Part shown: positions 31,601 to 39,165 of the stretch, one piece after another
Position numbering within the stretch: position 1 is the stretch's first letter
Layout of the letters: each line of letters starts with the position of its first letter
Source of the DNA: Hymenobacter sp. CRA2
GTDB lineage: Bacteria; Bacteroidota; Bacteroidia; Cytophagales; Hymenobacteraceae
DNA length: 64,000 bases
Assembly (NCBI RefSeq): GCF_002007105.1
Contig: NZ_MVBC01000003.1
Coordinates: 186,001-250,000, forward strand
Direction of reading: 5' to 3'
Notes under the pieces: model-generated
Told to the model about the DNA's origin: nothing
Databases searched by the model: none
The model's input: only the letters and a program-made list of their open reading frames with translations
Made by a program: the position numbers and the translations under genes

Positions 31601-33262
31601 GCCGGCGTACTGACCAACCTGGGTGGCACCGGCCGCGGCACCCTGCGCCTTACCGGGCCTTTCGCGGGGCCCTCGCTACGCGGCACCGTGGACGTGACCA
31701 GGGGCCAGCTGACCTTCGCCTACCTGAACACGACCTACACCTTCGACGACCAGATTCGCTTCTTCGAGGACCGCATGGTGTTCCGCAGCATCAAGCTGCG
31801 CGACGTGCTCGGCAACCAGGGCACCCTCGACGGCACCATTTATCACCAGGGCTTCCAGAACATGCGCCTGGCCCTGAAGGCCAACTTCCGCCGCATGCAG
31901 GTGCTCAACACCACGCGCCGGCAAAACGAGCTGTACTTCGGCACGGCCTTCGCCACCGGCGACGCCACCGTGACCGGCCCCACCGACAACCTCGTCATCA
32001 ACGTGCGGGCCCGTAGCGAAGCCGGTACGCGCCTGTCGCTGCCGCTGGACAACGCCACCACGGTGCAGCAGGCCAGCTACATCAAGTTCGTCAACCACAA
32101 CCGCTCCGACACCGTCCGCACCGATACCACGGCGGCCAAGCCGGCGGTGGATTTGTCGGGCATTATGCTCAACGCCACCTTCGACGTGACGCCGGACGCC
32201 TACATGGAGGTGATTCTGGACGAAACCACCGGCGACGTTATCCGCGGCTCGGCCACGGGGCAGCTGCGCATGAACATCGACACGCGCGGCGAATTCAACA
32301 TGTACGGGCAGCTGGAAGTGGTGCGCGGGGCCTACAACTTCACCTTGCAGGGCTTGGTTAATAAGGAGTTTCAGGTGCGCCCCGGCGGCACGCTCACCTT
32401 TAACGGCGACCCGATGCAGGGCCAGATGGACGTGACGGCGGCCTACACCCAGCGCACCTCGCTGGCCCCGATCTTGGGCGGCAGCGCCGGCTCCGACGGC
32501 TCCAGCGGCATTCAGGCCTACGCCAGCGTAACGGCCGTGATGCACCTGACGGGCGACATGCTGCTGCCCCGCATTCAGCTTGGGCTGGAGTTCAACGATG
32601 CGCCCTCGTCCATCGAAGGCCAGCTGACCTCTTTCCTCTCCAACATCCGCAACGACGAGCAGGAGCTGAACCGGCAGGTATTCTCCCTGCTGCTGTTCCG
32701 CCAGCTTACTTCCATCGGCGGCTTCAGCAACGCCGCCCTGGCTACGGGCAGCAGCGCCGTGCAGAACAGCTTGGGCCAGATTCTGTCGACGCAGCTCGGG
32801 CTGCTGACCTCGCAAATCGACCAGAACCTGGAAATTGCCTTCAACTTGGACGGCGTGAGCGAGGAAGAGCTGCGCAACCTGCAGGTACGCCTGAGCTACA
32901 GCCTGTTGCAGGGCCGCTTGCGCGTAACGCGCTTCGGCGGCATCACCAACAACACCACTACCAACAACGGCACGCCCACGCCCGGCCCCCAAACCTCGCT
33001 CATCGGCGACCTGGGCCTGGAGTACTTCGTGCGGCAGGACGGCAAGTACCGCGTGCGCCTGCGCTACGAAACCACGCCGCGCGAGTACACGGCCGCCATC
33101 ACCGCCAACCAGGCCCGCGCCGGCCTTTCGGTGGTGCAAACCGAGCAGTTCGACAACCTCACCGAGCTCTTTGCCCGTAAGCGCCTGCGCCGCCGCGAGC
33201 AGGCCCGCCGCAAGGCCCGCGAACAGCTCATCATCGACGATGACCCGCGCACGGCGCTTTGA
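28670..33262 (+). CDS. tamB: TamB-like translocation and assembly module protein (DUF490)
   Basis: About 1530 residues from a GTG at 28670; a TTG at 28556 would give 1568, but the added part looks non-coding. One N-terminal membrane anchor (residues about 5-26, VLLGLVLLLALLVGAAVLAL) is followed by an AsmA-like start (VAQRATEILSDKL, VSIGRVDIRPFTKVVLERVQ) and a very long beta-rich region, as in proteins thought to form a periplasmic bridge for lipid transport or outer-membrane protein assembly. The C-terminal TamB domain is recognisable at about residues 1130-1480 (RGAYNFTLQGLVNKEFQVRP, FNGDPMQGQMDVTAAY, LNRQVFSLLLFRQL). A Bacteroidota protein of normal size. Likely expressed alone; a large palindrome follows the stop codon directly. 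Confidence 0.9.
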   Translation: MQVIKAILKVLLGLVLLLALLVGAAVLALRIPAVQTEVAQRATEILSDKLDQPVSIGRVDIRPFTKVVLERVQVLDKRGGNLFYIGEVEADISTFSIFTPNKLYLSKVILTEPRFELVTYPNSPHEQTNLDEFLTAFQRLLGAPDTTKVSKPFDFKVEAVGLRNARFVLDRKNVPRVPEYGKSMDYAHMYIDSVYADLSQIWFRGDTIHAQVDGLRAIDLPSKTRLRELTAGMTYATKFWEFDKLNLRVGRSHLADYVRFDYQHFLNFTDFNDSVKVTARLKPSRVYSDDIALFAPQLWGWGEQVLISGEAKGYVRDFAAKNLDLRYSKGGTRILGNVSAQGLPNWQETFADLRLRPGTVVNPVDLKPVLPASVYPYFQRLGTVTLNGQFLGLYNDFVANGDFKTRLGNLTADVNLKFRNDPRNSSYEGTVRTAGFQLGKLLGDESLIRDVAVNGKVSGVGFDPDAARVQANANIASVWVRGYRYRNIVVTNGRLTRQEFDGRVSINDPNLQLVGEGTVNWARGKQAFDLVSSVRHANLQALGIISQPLVLSTQADVRFQGLTLDELLGRIHLRDTRLTLQGRTVHLDTLDLLATRREGDRLLAMRSEAFRLRARGNYQFSQALRDVQRLVEEYRLNFQGDAAATAAYYRRKRREATPDYNINLSLDLRRPNPLLHVFMPQLTLSDSTHVEGSFRNGATSILQLGGSARAVQYDSIRAEQVSFDLLTSKLPDAPDVLAQASVTSTRQQLPGLGRTEQFYVEGVWDQDKINFSSSLAQTGTTNRAQINGALDFLPNAVQILFRQSGVNLLGREWIIAQDNAIVIAGGGHEITVPNFSLSNGPQQILATGEVSEDPARSLHLEVKNLELATLSPLTNQNMRGRVNATGDVRGVFGQLVTAARLTVDSLYFDNTLIGNVAGVASWDNQASRLGTNLSVTRDGQNVLSVAGTIAPTGAPQDQLNLTGALNDAPLKLAEPFLAGVLTNLGGTGRGTLRLTGPFAGPSLRGTVDVTRGQLTFAYLNTTYTFDDQIRFFEDRMVFRSIKLRDVLGNQGTLDGTIYHQGFQNMRLALKANFRRMQVLNTTRRQNELYFGTAFATGDATVTGPTDNLVINVRARSEAGTRLSLPLDNATTVQQASYIKFVNHNRSDTVRTDTTAAKPAVDLSGIMLNATFDVTPDAYMEVILDETTGDVIRGSATGQLRMNIDTRGEFNMYGQLEVVRGAYNFTLQGLVNKEFQVRPGGTLTFNGDPMQGQMDVTAAYTQRTSLAPILGGSAGSDGSSGIQAYASVTAVMHLTGDMLLPRIQLGLEFNDAPSSIEGQLTSFLSNIRNDEQELNRQVFSLLLFRQLTSIGGFSNAALATGSSAVQNSLGQILSTQLGLLTSQIDQNLEIAFNLDGVSEEELRNLQVRLSYSLLQGRLRVTRFGGITNNTTTNNGTPTPGPQTSLIGDLGLEYFVRQDGKYRVRLRYETTPREYTAAITANQARAGLSVVQTEQFDNLTELFARKRLRRREQARRKAREQLIIDDDPRTAL

Positions 33263-33263
33263 C

Positions 33264-33345
33264 GGTGAACTAGTGAGATGGTGAGCTAGTGAGTCTGATG
33301 TTCCTACGGAACGGCACTCGCTAGTTCACCATCTCACTAGTTCAC
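33264..33345. repeat. GTGAACTAGTGAG palindrome between tamB and ftsX
   Basis: Arms of 29 bases, GTGAACTAGTGAGATGGTGA and following (from 33266) and its inverse (33317-33345), pair with two mismatches. The tip is GTTCC-TAC-GGAAC. Each arm also has internal tandem units (GTGAnCTAGTGAG). It begins one base after the tamB stop codon and may end its transcript. Confidence 0.8.
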
Positions 33346-33364
33346 AACTTACCTTTACGCTTCC

Positions 33365-34258
33365 ATGCCCCAGTTTCGCCCTGCCCGTAAGAAAAAACTC
33401 GGTTCGTACCCGCATACCATGGTGGTATTCAGCATCACCATGGCGCTGCTGGTCATCGGGCTGTTCGGGCTGCTGCTGGCGCACGCGCACAAGCTTTCGG
33501 AGGCGGTGAAGGAAAACCTGGAAATGCAGGTGTACCTGGAGCGCGACCTGCCCGAAACCCAATTGCTGCGCCTGCAGCGCACCCTGGCCCAGAAGCCCTA
33601 CATCGCCTACCGCGACGAGCAGCCGCAGGTGCGGTTTCTGTCGAAGGAGGAGGGCGCGCGGCAGTTTGTGGAGCTGACGGGCGAGGAGTTTCAGCAGTTT
33701 CTGGGCGACAACCCGCTGCGCGACGCCTATATCCTGCGCATCAACCCGGAGTACGCCGATTCGGTGCAGCTGCGCCGCATCAGCCAGGATCTGCGCCAGC
33801 AGCAGGGCGTGTACGAAGTAACCTACGTGCAGAGCCTGATCAGCTCCATCAACCAGAACGTGCGCAAGGTGAGCCTGCTGCTGCTGGGCTTCGCCGTGCT
33901 ACTGACGCTGGTGGTAGCGGTGCTGATCAACAACACCATCAAGCTGGCCCTGTTCTCGCAGCGCTTCCTCATTCGCTCCATGCAGCTGGTGGGCGCCACG
34001 CCGTGGTTTATCCAGAAGCCGTTTTTGCGCCGGGCCACCTGGCAAGGTATCATCAGCGGAGCGCTGGCGGCCTTGCTGCTGCTGGCCCTGCTGCAGTACG
34101 CCTACTACCAGCTGGACGAGCTGCGCCTGCTGCGCGACGACCGGCTCATCGGGGCCATGCTCGTGGCGTTGCTGGTGCTGGGCGGCGTTATCGGCTTCTT
34201 CAGCTCGTACCGGGCCGTGCGCAAATACCTGCGCATGTCGCTGGATGAATTGTACTAG
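33365..34258 (+). CDS. ftsX: Cell division protein FtsX, permease-like
   Basis: 297 residues from the ATG at 33365 (MPQFRPARKKKLGSYPHTMV). FtsX, with the ATPase FtsE, forms an ABC-type complex that controls peptidoglycan hydrolases at the septum. One N-terminal membrane segment (MVVFSITMALLVIGLFGLLL) is followed by a periplasmic domain of about 130 residues (VYLERDLPETQLLRLQRTL) and three C-terminal segments (VSLLLLGFAVLLTLVVAVLI, AALLLLALLQYAY, GAMLVALLVLGGVIGFFSSY) with the typical FSQRFLIRSMQLVGATPWFI loop. ftsE is not adjacent, which is usual in this phylum. Confidence 0.93.
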   Translation: MPQFRPARKKKLGSYPHTMVVFSITMALLVIGLFGLLLAHAHKLSEAVKENLEMQVYLERDLPETQLLRLQRTLAQKPYIAYRDEQPQVRFLSKEEGARQFVELTGEEFQQFLGDNPLRDAYILRINPEYADSVQLRRISQDLRQQQGVYEVTYVQSLISSINQNVRKVSLLLLGFAVLLTLVVAVLINNTIKLALFSQRFLIRSMQLVGATPWFIQKPFLRRATWQGIISGALAALLLLALLQYAYYQLDELRLLRDDRLIGAMLVALLVLGGVIGFFSSYRAVRKYLRMSLDELY

Positions 34259-34293
34259 GAATGCTAGCAGGATGAGCTTTTCAGCCCTGTTAC

Positions 34294-34327
34294 TTGCTGC
34301 CCGGGCAACCCTAAAGCGGTAGCTTTG
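34294..34327 (+). promoter_or_regulatory. Putative promoter of the DUF3098 gene
   Basis: TTG at 34294-34296 and TAGCTTTG at 34320-34327 match the Bacteroidota -33/-7 pattern with a 23-base spacer, a little long. The expected transcription start is about 60 bases before the ATG at 34397. Confidence 0.45.
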
Positions 34328-34396
34328 CATCTGCGGACTGCACCCGCCTTGCAGCGGTCTGCCGTCCGGCCTTCACTTTTCCGTATTTCCCGACTT

Positions 34397-34696
34397 ATGT
34401 CTGCTACTCCTCCCCGTTTCGCCTTCGGGCCGCGCAACTACCGCCTGATGTTTATCGGGCTTGCCTTACTGGCGGCTGGTTTTATCACCATGAGCCTCGA
34501 CGGGGCCGACTACGGCGAAGGATTTCTGGGCCTGACGCTCGGGCCGCTGCTGCTGGCGGCCGGCTTCGTGGTGGAGTTTTTTGCCATCATGGCCAAATCG
34601 GGTCCGGCCCCCGTGGCCCCGTCTACCGCTGAGGCCACCGGCACGTCCTTCGCCCCGACGGCGGCTCCCACGCCGCCCACGTACCAGCGCCGCTAA
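34397..34696 (+). CDS. DUF3098 family small membrane protein
   Basis: 99 residues from the ATG at 34397 (MSATPPRFAFGPRNYRLMFI). Two membrane segments (MFIGLALLAAGFITMSL and LGLTLGPLLLAAGFVVEFFA) and the FGPRNYRLMFIGLALLAAGF motif identify DUF3098, a family placed between ftsX and uppP throughout the Bacteroidota. The Ala/Pro/Thr-rich C-terminus is not conserved. Function is unknown; conserved position suggests a role in envelope growth. It ends 9 bases before uppP. Confidence 0.88.
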   Translation: MSATPPRFAFGPRNYRLMFIGLALLAAGFITMSLDGADYGEGFLGLTLGPLLLAAGFVVEFFAIMAKSGPAPVAPSTAEATGTSFAPTAAPTPPTYQRR

Positions 34697-34705
34697 CCGC
34701 TTCGG

Positions 34706-35512
34706 ATGAACTACTGGCATGCCCTGCTGCTCGCTATTGTCGAGGGCTTAACCGAGTTTTTGCCCGTGTCCAGCACTGGGCACATGATTATTGCCTCCGC
34801 CCTGCTAGGCATTCCGCCCACGGCCTTCACCAAGCTCTACCTGGTGGTTATCCAGTTCGGGGCTATTCTGTCGGTGCTGGTGGTGTACTGGCGGCGCTTT
34901 TTCCAAAGCTTTGATTTTTACCTGAAGCTGCTGGTAGCCTTTCTGCCCATCGTGGTGGTAGGCTTGCTGCTGAAAAAGCACATCGACGCTTTCCTGGAAT
35001 CGGTCACGACGGTGGGCGTTACGCTGCTGCTCGGCGGTATCGTGCTGGTCTTCATCGACAAGTGGTTTCCGCAGGAAGACCCGCAGCACCACGGCCACCC
35101 CGTCACCAATCCCGGCTGGCGGCAGGCCTTCATCATCGGCTTGTTTCAGTGTATTGCCGTGGTACCGGGCGTGAGCCGCTCGGCGGCTACTATCATCGGC
35201 GGCCTGACGCAGAAGCTCACCCGCCGCGCCGCCGCCGAGTTTGCCTTCTTCCTGGCCATGCCCACCATGGCCGCTGCCGCCGCCAAGGACCTGCTGGATT
35301 ACTTTCAGGAAGGCCACGTGCTGACGGCTAACGACCTGAAGCTCCTGGCGTTCGGCAACGTGGTGGCCTTTGTAGTAGCCCTGCTGGCCATTCGCTTTTT
35401 CGTGAACTTCGTGGCGCGCTACGGCTTCCGGGCGTTTGGCATTTACCGCATCATCGTGGGCCTGATCATCCTGACCATGATCGGCCTGAGCATTCCCCTG
35501 AACCAGCTATGA
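34706..35512 (+). CDS. uppP: Undecaprenyl-diphosphate phosphatase
   Basis: 268 residues from the ATG at 34706 ([20 protein letters not shown]). It dephosphorylates undecaprenyl diphosphate and so recycles the lipid carrier of peptidoglycan synthesis; it also gives bacitracin resistance. Both catalytic motifs are present: [16 protein letters not shown] and [13 protein letters not shown]. About eight membrane segments are readable. It overlaps truB by four bases (ATGA). Confidence 0.96.
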   Translation: MNYWHALLLAIVEGLTEFLPVSSTGHMIIASALLGIPPTAFTKLYLVVIQFGAILSVLVVYWRRFFQSFDFYLKLLVAFLPIVVVGLLLKKHIDAFLESVTTVGVTLLLGGIVLVFIDKWFPQEDPQHHGHPVTNPGWRQAFIIGLFQCIAVVPGVSRSAATIIGGLTQKLTRRAAAEFAFFLAMPTMAAAAAKDLLDYFQEGHVLTANDLKLLAFGNVVAFVVALLAIRFFVNFVARYGFRAFGIYRIIVGLIILTMIGLSIPLNQL

Positions 35513-36342
35513 GCCACGCGCAGCCTCCCCGCAAGCCGCAGCGGCCCCAACCCGAGCAAGAACCTGGCGAGGTACTGCTCATCGACAAGCCGCTGCGCTG
35601 GACGTCGTTTGACGTGGTGAAGAAGGTGAAGTACGCCTTGAAGCCGCGCAAAATCGGCCACGCCGGCACGCTGGACCCGCTGGCTACCGGCCTGCTGATC
35701 CTGTGCACGGGCAAGAAAACCAAGACTATCGACCAGATTCAGGCGCAGGAAAAGGAGTACACCGGCATCTTCCGCCTGGGCCAGACCACGCCGTCGTTTG
35801 ACTTGGAAACCGCCGTGGACAGCGAGCAGCCCTGGGAGCACCTCACCCGCGAGCAGCTGCTGGCCGCTGCTGCTAAGCTTACGGGCCTGATCGAGCAGAC
35901 GCCGCCGCTGTTTTCGGCCGTGAAAATCAACGGCGAGCGGGCCTACGAAGTGGCCCGCCGCGGCGACGTGGCCGAAATCAAAAGCAAAACCGTCGATATC
36001 AAAGCCTTCGAACTGCCCGAAATCGACGGACCGAACGTGCACTTCCGCATCGTGTGCTCCAAGGGCACCTACATCCGTAGCCTCGCCCGCGACTTTGGCG
36101 AGCTGCTGGGCTGCGGCGCCCATCTGACGCAGCTGGTGCGCACGCGCATTGGCGAGTACCGCCTGGAAAATGCGCTGTCCATGGCCGATATCGAAGCCCA
36201 GCGGCCGCCCCGCCCCGAGGGCGAAGCCGAGCGGCCGCGCCGGGCGCGCATGCCCCGCGTCGAGCGCCGCGCCGGCATCGAGCACTACGATGCGACGCAG
36301 CAGGCGCCTGATGCGGGCGCTGAGCAACCGGCGCAGCAGTAG
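35509..36342 (+). CDS. truB: tRNA pseudouridine(55) synthase TruB
   Basis: 277 residues from the ATG at 35509 ([20 protein letters not shown]). It makes pseudouridine 55 in the T-loop of tRNAs. The catalytic Asp56 lies in [13 protein letters not shown]; other motifs are [54 protein letters not shown] and [18 protein letters not shown]. The N-terminal 20 residues and the C-terminal Pro/Arg/Ala-rich tail of about 45 residues are low-complexity extensions. Overlap with uppP suggests translational coupling. Confidence 0.95.
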   Translation: MSHAQPPRKPQRPQPEQEPGEVLLIDKPLRWTSFDVVKKVKYALKPRKIGHAGTLDPLATGLLILCTGKKTKTIDQIQAQEKEYTGIFRLGQTTPSFDLETAVDSEQPWEHLTREQLLAAAAKLTGLIEQTPPLFSAVKINGERAYEVARRGDVAEIKSKTVDIKAFELPEIDGPNVHFRIVCSKGTYIRSLARDFGELLGCGAHLTQLVRTRIGEYRLENALSMADIEAQRPPRPEGEAERPRRARMPRVERRAGIEHYDATQQAPDAGAEQPAQQ

Positions 36343-36390
36343 CGTCCCAACAACAAGCCCGCGCCCTGGCGCGGGCTTGTTGTTGGGACG
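36343..36390 (+). terminator. Perfect 23-bp hairpin after truB
   Basis: CGTCCCAACAACAAGCCCGC continuing GCC pairs perfectly with its inverse, leaving a 2-base loop; it starts right at the truB stop codon. There is no T run, so it may protect the mRNA 3' end or terminate with a factor. The rest of the gap to ribF (to 36592) shows nothing clear. Confidence 0.65.
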
Positions 36391-36592
36391 CATCCATCAG
36401 CCCAGCACGGGCAGCGACAAAGGGCAAATGCTCCCGTAACGACGATTAGCCCGCGCCACGGGCGGGCCTACAGCCGTTCGTGCCTACTTTCGCGCCGCCA
36501 AAACCCTTTCCGACGCCTTTTCTCTGCCGGCTGCTGTTGACCCTCCTTTCGCAATCCGCGTACTCAGTGCAATCAGCCGTAATCCGCGATTC

Positions 36593-37546
36593 ATGCAAGT
36601 AGTCCGTGACCCCGCCGCCTTTCCGCGTCTGACCAACGCCGTAGTGACCAGTGGCACCTTCGATGGCGTGCACCTGGGCCACCAGAAAATTCTGCAGCGT
36701 CTGCAGGAAGTAGCCCGCCAGACCGGCGGCCCCAGCGTGGTCATCACCTACTGGCCGCACCCGCGGCTGGTGCTGGCCCCGCCGCCCTCCCACCCCGAGC
36801 CCAAGACGCTGTACTTGCTCAATACGCTGGAAGAGCGCATCGAAAAGCTCGATGCCTACGGCGTGGACTACCTGCTGATTGTGCCCTTCACGGAGGAGTT
36901 TGCCGGGTGGAGCTCCGAGCAGTACATCCGCGAGCTGCTGCTCGATACGGTGGGCACCAGCAAGCTCGTCATCGGCTATGACCACCGCTTCGGCAAAAAC
37001 CGCGAAGGCAGCTTCGAGTACCTGCAGCAACACGCGGCCGAGTACGGGCTGGAAGTGGAGGAAATCCCGCGCGCCGACGTAGATGCAGTGGGCGTGAGCA
37101 GCACCCGCATCCGCCGCGCCCTGGAAGTGGGCGACGTGGGCACAGCCAACCGCTACCTCGGCTACGACTACCCCTTTACCGGCACGGTGGTGCGCGGCCA
37201 GCAGCTCGGGCGCACGATTGGCTACCCCACGGCCAATATTCAGTGCGAAGAAACGTTGAAGCAGGTGCCGGGCCGCGGCGTGTACGCCGTAATGGCCACC
37301 ACGGCGGCGGGCACCCGGCACCCGGCCATGCTCAATATTGGCGTGCGGCCCACGGTGGGCGGCAGCCTGCAGGAAACGGTGGAGGCGCACTTGCTCGACT
37401 TCGACGGCGACCTGTACGACCAGCCGCTGACCGTGCAGTTTGTGAACCGCCTGCGCGATGAGCAGAAGTTCAGCGGCCTCGACGCGCTGAAGGCCCAGCT
37501 TGCCCTCGATGCGGATGCGGCCCGCCAGCACTTGGTGGGCGGCTAA
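36593..37546 (+). CDS. ribF: Bifunctional riboflavin kinase / FAD synthetase
   Basis: 317 residues from the ATG at 36593 (MQVVRDPAAFPRLTNAVVTS). The N-terminal FMN adenylyltransferase domain has GTFDGVHLGHQKIL, VIGYDHRFGKNREGSFEYL and SSTRIRRALEVGDV. The C-terminal riboflavin kinase domain has GTVVRGQQLGRTIGYPTANI and HPAMLNIGVRPTVGG. It converts riboflavin to FMN and FAD in the cytoplasm. It belongs to the conserved ftsX-uppP-truB-ribF neighbourhood; the next gene starts 30 bases later and may be co-transcribed. Confidence 0.96.
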   Translation: MQVVRDPAAFPRLTNAVVTSGTFDGVHLGHQKILQRLQEVARQTGGPSVVITYWPHPRLVLAPPPSHPEPKTLYLLNTLEERIEKLDAYGVDYLLIVPFTEEFAGWSSEQYIRELLLDTVGTSKLVIGYDHRFGKNREGSFEYLQQHAAEYGLEVEEIPRADVDAVGVSSTRIRRALEVGDVGTANRYLGYDYPFTGTVVRGQQLGRTIGYPTANIQCEETLKQVPGRGVYAVMATTAAGTRHPAMLNIGVRPTVGGSLQETVEAHLLDFDGDLYDQPLTVQFVNRLRDEQKFSGLDALKAQLALDADAARQHLVGG

Positions 37547-37576
37547 CGGGCCCGCTTTTTGCACCACCCTCCTTGC

Positions 37577-38830
37577 ATGAATTACTTCCGACTTCTTTTC
37601 CTGGCGAGTTGCTGGCTTCTGGTCAGCACCGCCGCCCAGGCCCAGGGCAAACTCAGCGGCGTGGTGCTCGACTCGCTCACGCAGCAGCCACTGGAATTCG
37701 CCAGCGTGTTTCTGGCCAACACCACCTTCGGCTCGTCGACCAACGAGCAGGGCAAATTTGAAATCAACCGCGTCCCGGCCGGCACCTACGATTTGGTGTG
37801 CTCCTACGTGGGCTACCGCCTCACCAAGCAGAGCCTGACGGTGAACGGCCCGCAGCAGCTGACCTTGCTGCTGGCGCCCGTGGGCAACAAGCTGGGCGAA
37901 GTGGTTATCAAGCCCGAGCCCAACAAGCCCGAGGAGTACCAGCAGTTTTCGACGCTGTTTCTGGGTGGCACGGCCTTCTCCGAGCAGTGCCACATCAACA
38001 ACCCCGAGGCCATTCGCGTCTTCTACGACGAGGAGGAACACACCCTCACGGCCCGCGCCAAGGAGTACGCGGAGGTGCAAAACGACGCGCTCGGCTACCG
38101 CCTGAAGTACTACGGGCTGGAATTCTCCTACGACACCGACGACCGGTCTGTCTCTTACTACGGCCAGCCGGTGTTCGAGGAAATGAAGCCCAAGGACGAA
38201 GCGCAGCGGCAGCTGTGGGCCGCCAACCGCCTGACGGCGTACAAGGGCTCCTTCATGCACTTCCTGCGCAGCGTGTACCGCAACAAGCTGCGCACCGAGA
38301 ACTTCATGGCCCAGCAGATCAAGATAACGGTGAACAAGCGCTTTGGCCTGACCGACAGCCTGCGCCAGGTGATGCTGGAGCGCCACCCCGACGGCAGCGA
38401 CCTGACCAAAGCCGAGAAAGACTCGCTGGACCTCTGGAGCCGCTCGGGCCCGATCTACGCCACGCTCAACCCGGCGGCCCTGCCCATCGACAGCATCCGT
38501 CGCGTATCGCCCGACGGCAAGCACGTGTACCTGCGCTTCACCGGCGAGCTGCAGGTAGCCTACTTCGGCGAAAAGGCCGATTCGCGCTACAAGCGCACGA
38601 TGTCGTCCCTGGGGCCGTCGCGCACGCCCTATCCCACGCCCCGGCAGGTGTCGCGCCTGCGCCTGAACGGCCGGCAGGCCGAAATTCAGGCCGACGGTTC
38701 GCTGCTGAACCCCCTGGATGTGTCGGTGGGTGAATACTGGGGCTTCGAGAAAATCGGCGAATTTTTGCCTTTCGACTACGTAGTGCCGACCGCCACCGCG
38801 GCGCCCGCGCCCAAGCGGCCCAATAACTAG
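37577..38830 (+). CDS. Exported protein with carboxypeptidase-like regulatory domain (paralogue 1)
   Basis: 417 residues from the ATG at 37577 (MNYFRLLFLASCWLLVSTAA; signal peptide cleaved near AQAQ, residue 23). Residues about 24-105 are a CarboxypepD_reg-like beta-sandwich (GVVLDSLTQQPLEFASVFLA, NEQGKFEINRVPAGTYDLVC, SYVGYRL) of the kind that precedes TonB receptors, here without any barrel. The remaining 300 residues are of unknown fold and are shared with the paralogue at 40591, with a conserved ending GEYWGFEKIGEFLPFDY. A surface or periplasmic role is inferred. Starts 30 bases after ribF; ends before a terminator hairpin. Confidence 0.82.
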   Translation: MNYFRLLFLASCWLLVSTAAQAQGKLSGVVLDSLTQQPLEFASVFLANTTFGSSTNEQGKFEINRVPAGTYDLVCSYVGYRLTKQSLTVNGPQQLTLLLAPVGNKLGEVVIKPEPNKPEEYQQFSTLFLGGTAFSEQCHINNPEAIRVFYDEEEHTLTARAKEYAEVQNDALGYRLKYYGLEFSYDTDDRSVSYYGQPVFEEMKPKDEAQRQLWAANRLTAYKGSFMHFLRSVYRNKLRTENFMAQQIKITVNKRFGLTDSLRQVMLERHPDGSDLTKAEKDSLDLWSRSGPIYATLNPAALPIDSIRRVSPDGKHVYLRFTGELQVAYFGEKADSRYKRTMSSLGPSRTPYPTPRQVSRLRLNGRQAEIQADGSLLNPLDVSVGEYWGFEKIGEFLPFDYVVPTATAAPAPKRPNN

Positions 38831-39165
38831 TTTCGGCCTTTGCTTATGCCGACTGCCCGCGGCCCGTGGCTTACTCCCGGGGCGCGGGCAGTCGGGCGTT
38901 TAAAGCGGGCGTTATCTGCGGTGCCTATGGCCTGACCGGCTTTCCGCCAAACGGCTAGTCTAGAAGATCTGTGAGCCGTCACGGAAAGATGGCAAAGGCT
39001 CAGCAGGACGCGCTTCTGTTTGCTGCCCGCATACCCTAGCAGTCAGGCAGTACACGCCTATTTTGCGTGGAAAAAGAATAATATTCGTTGTCTTAATCGT
39101 AGCGGGGGGCGTTGCATTATCAGAGCAGGGCAACCATTAATTCCTCTTGTAGCCTCCGGATTTGT
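38831..39165. other. Intergenic region with terminator and AT-rich promoter-like part
   Basis: 335 bases without a gene. A terminator hairpin occupies 38850-38894. The AT-rich part near 39058-39110, with TATTTTGC at 39058 close to a -7 consensus, may hold the promoter of the next gene; no clear -33 box is seen. Confidence 0.4.
38850..38894 (+). terminator. Hairpin after the 37577 gene
   Basis: CGACTGCCCGCG and CGCGGGCAGTCG form a perfect 12-bp stem with a 21-base loop, 20 bases after the stop codon. T residues follow weakly (GGGCGTTTAAA). Confidence 0.6.

Noticed and set aside
36446-38524. 692-codon minus-strand open frame opposite ribF and the 37577 gene
   Set aside because: It spans two well-supported plus-strand genes and their gap; composition is typical antisense of GC-rich coding DNA.
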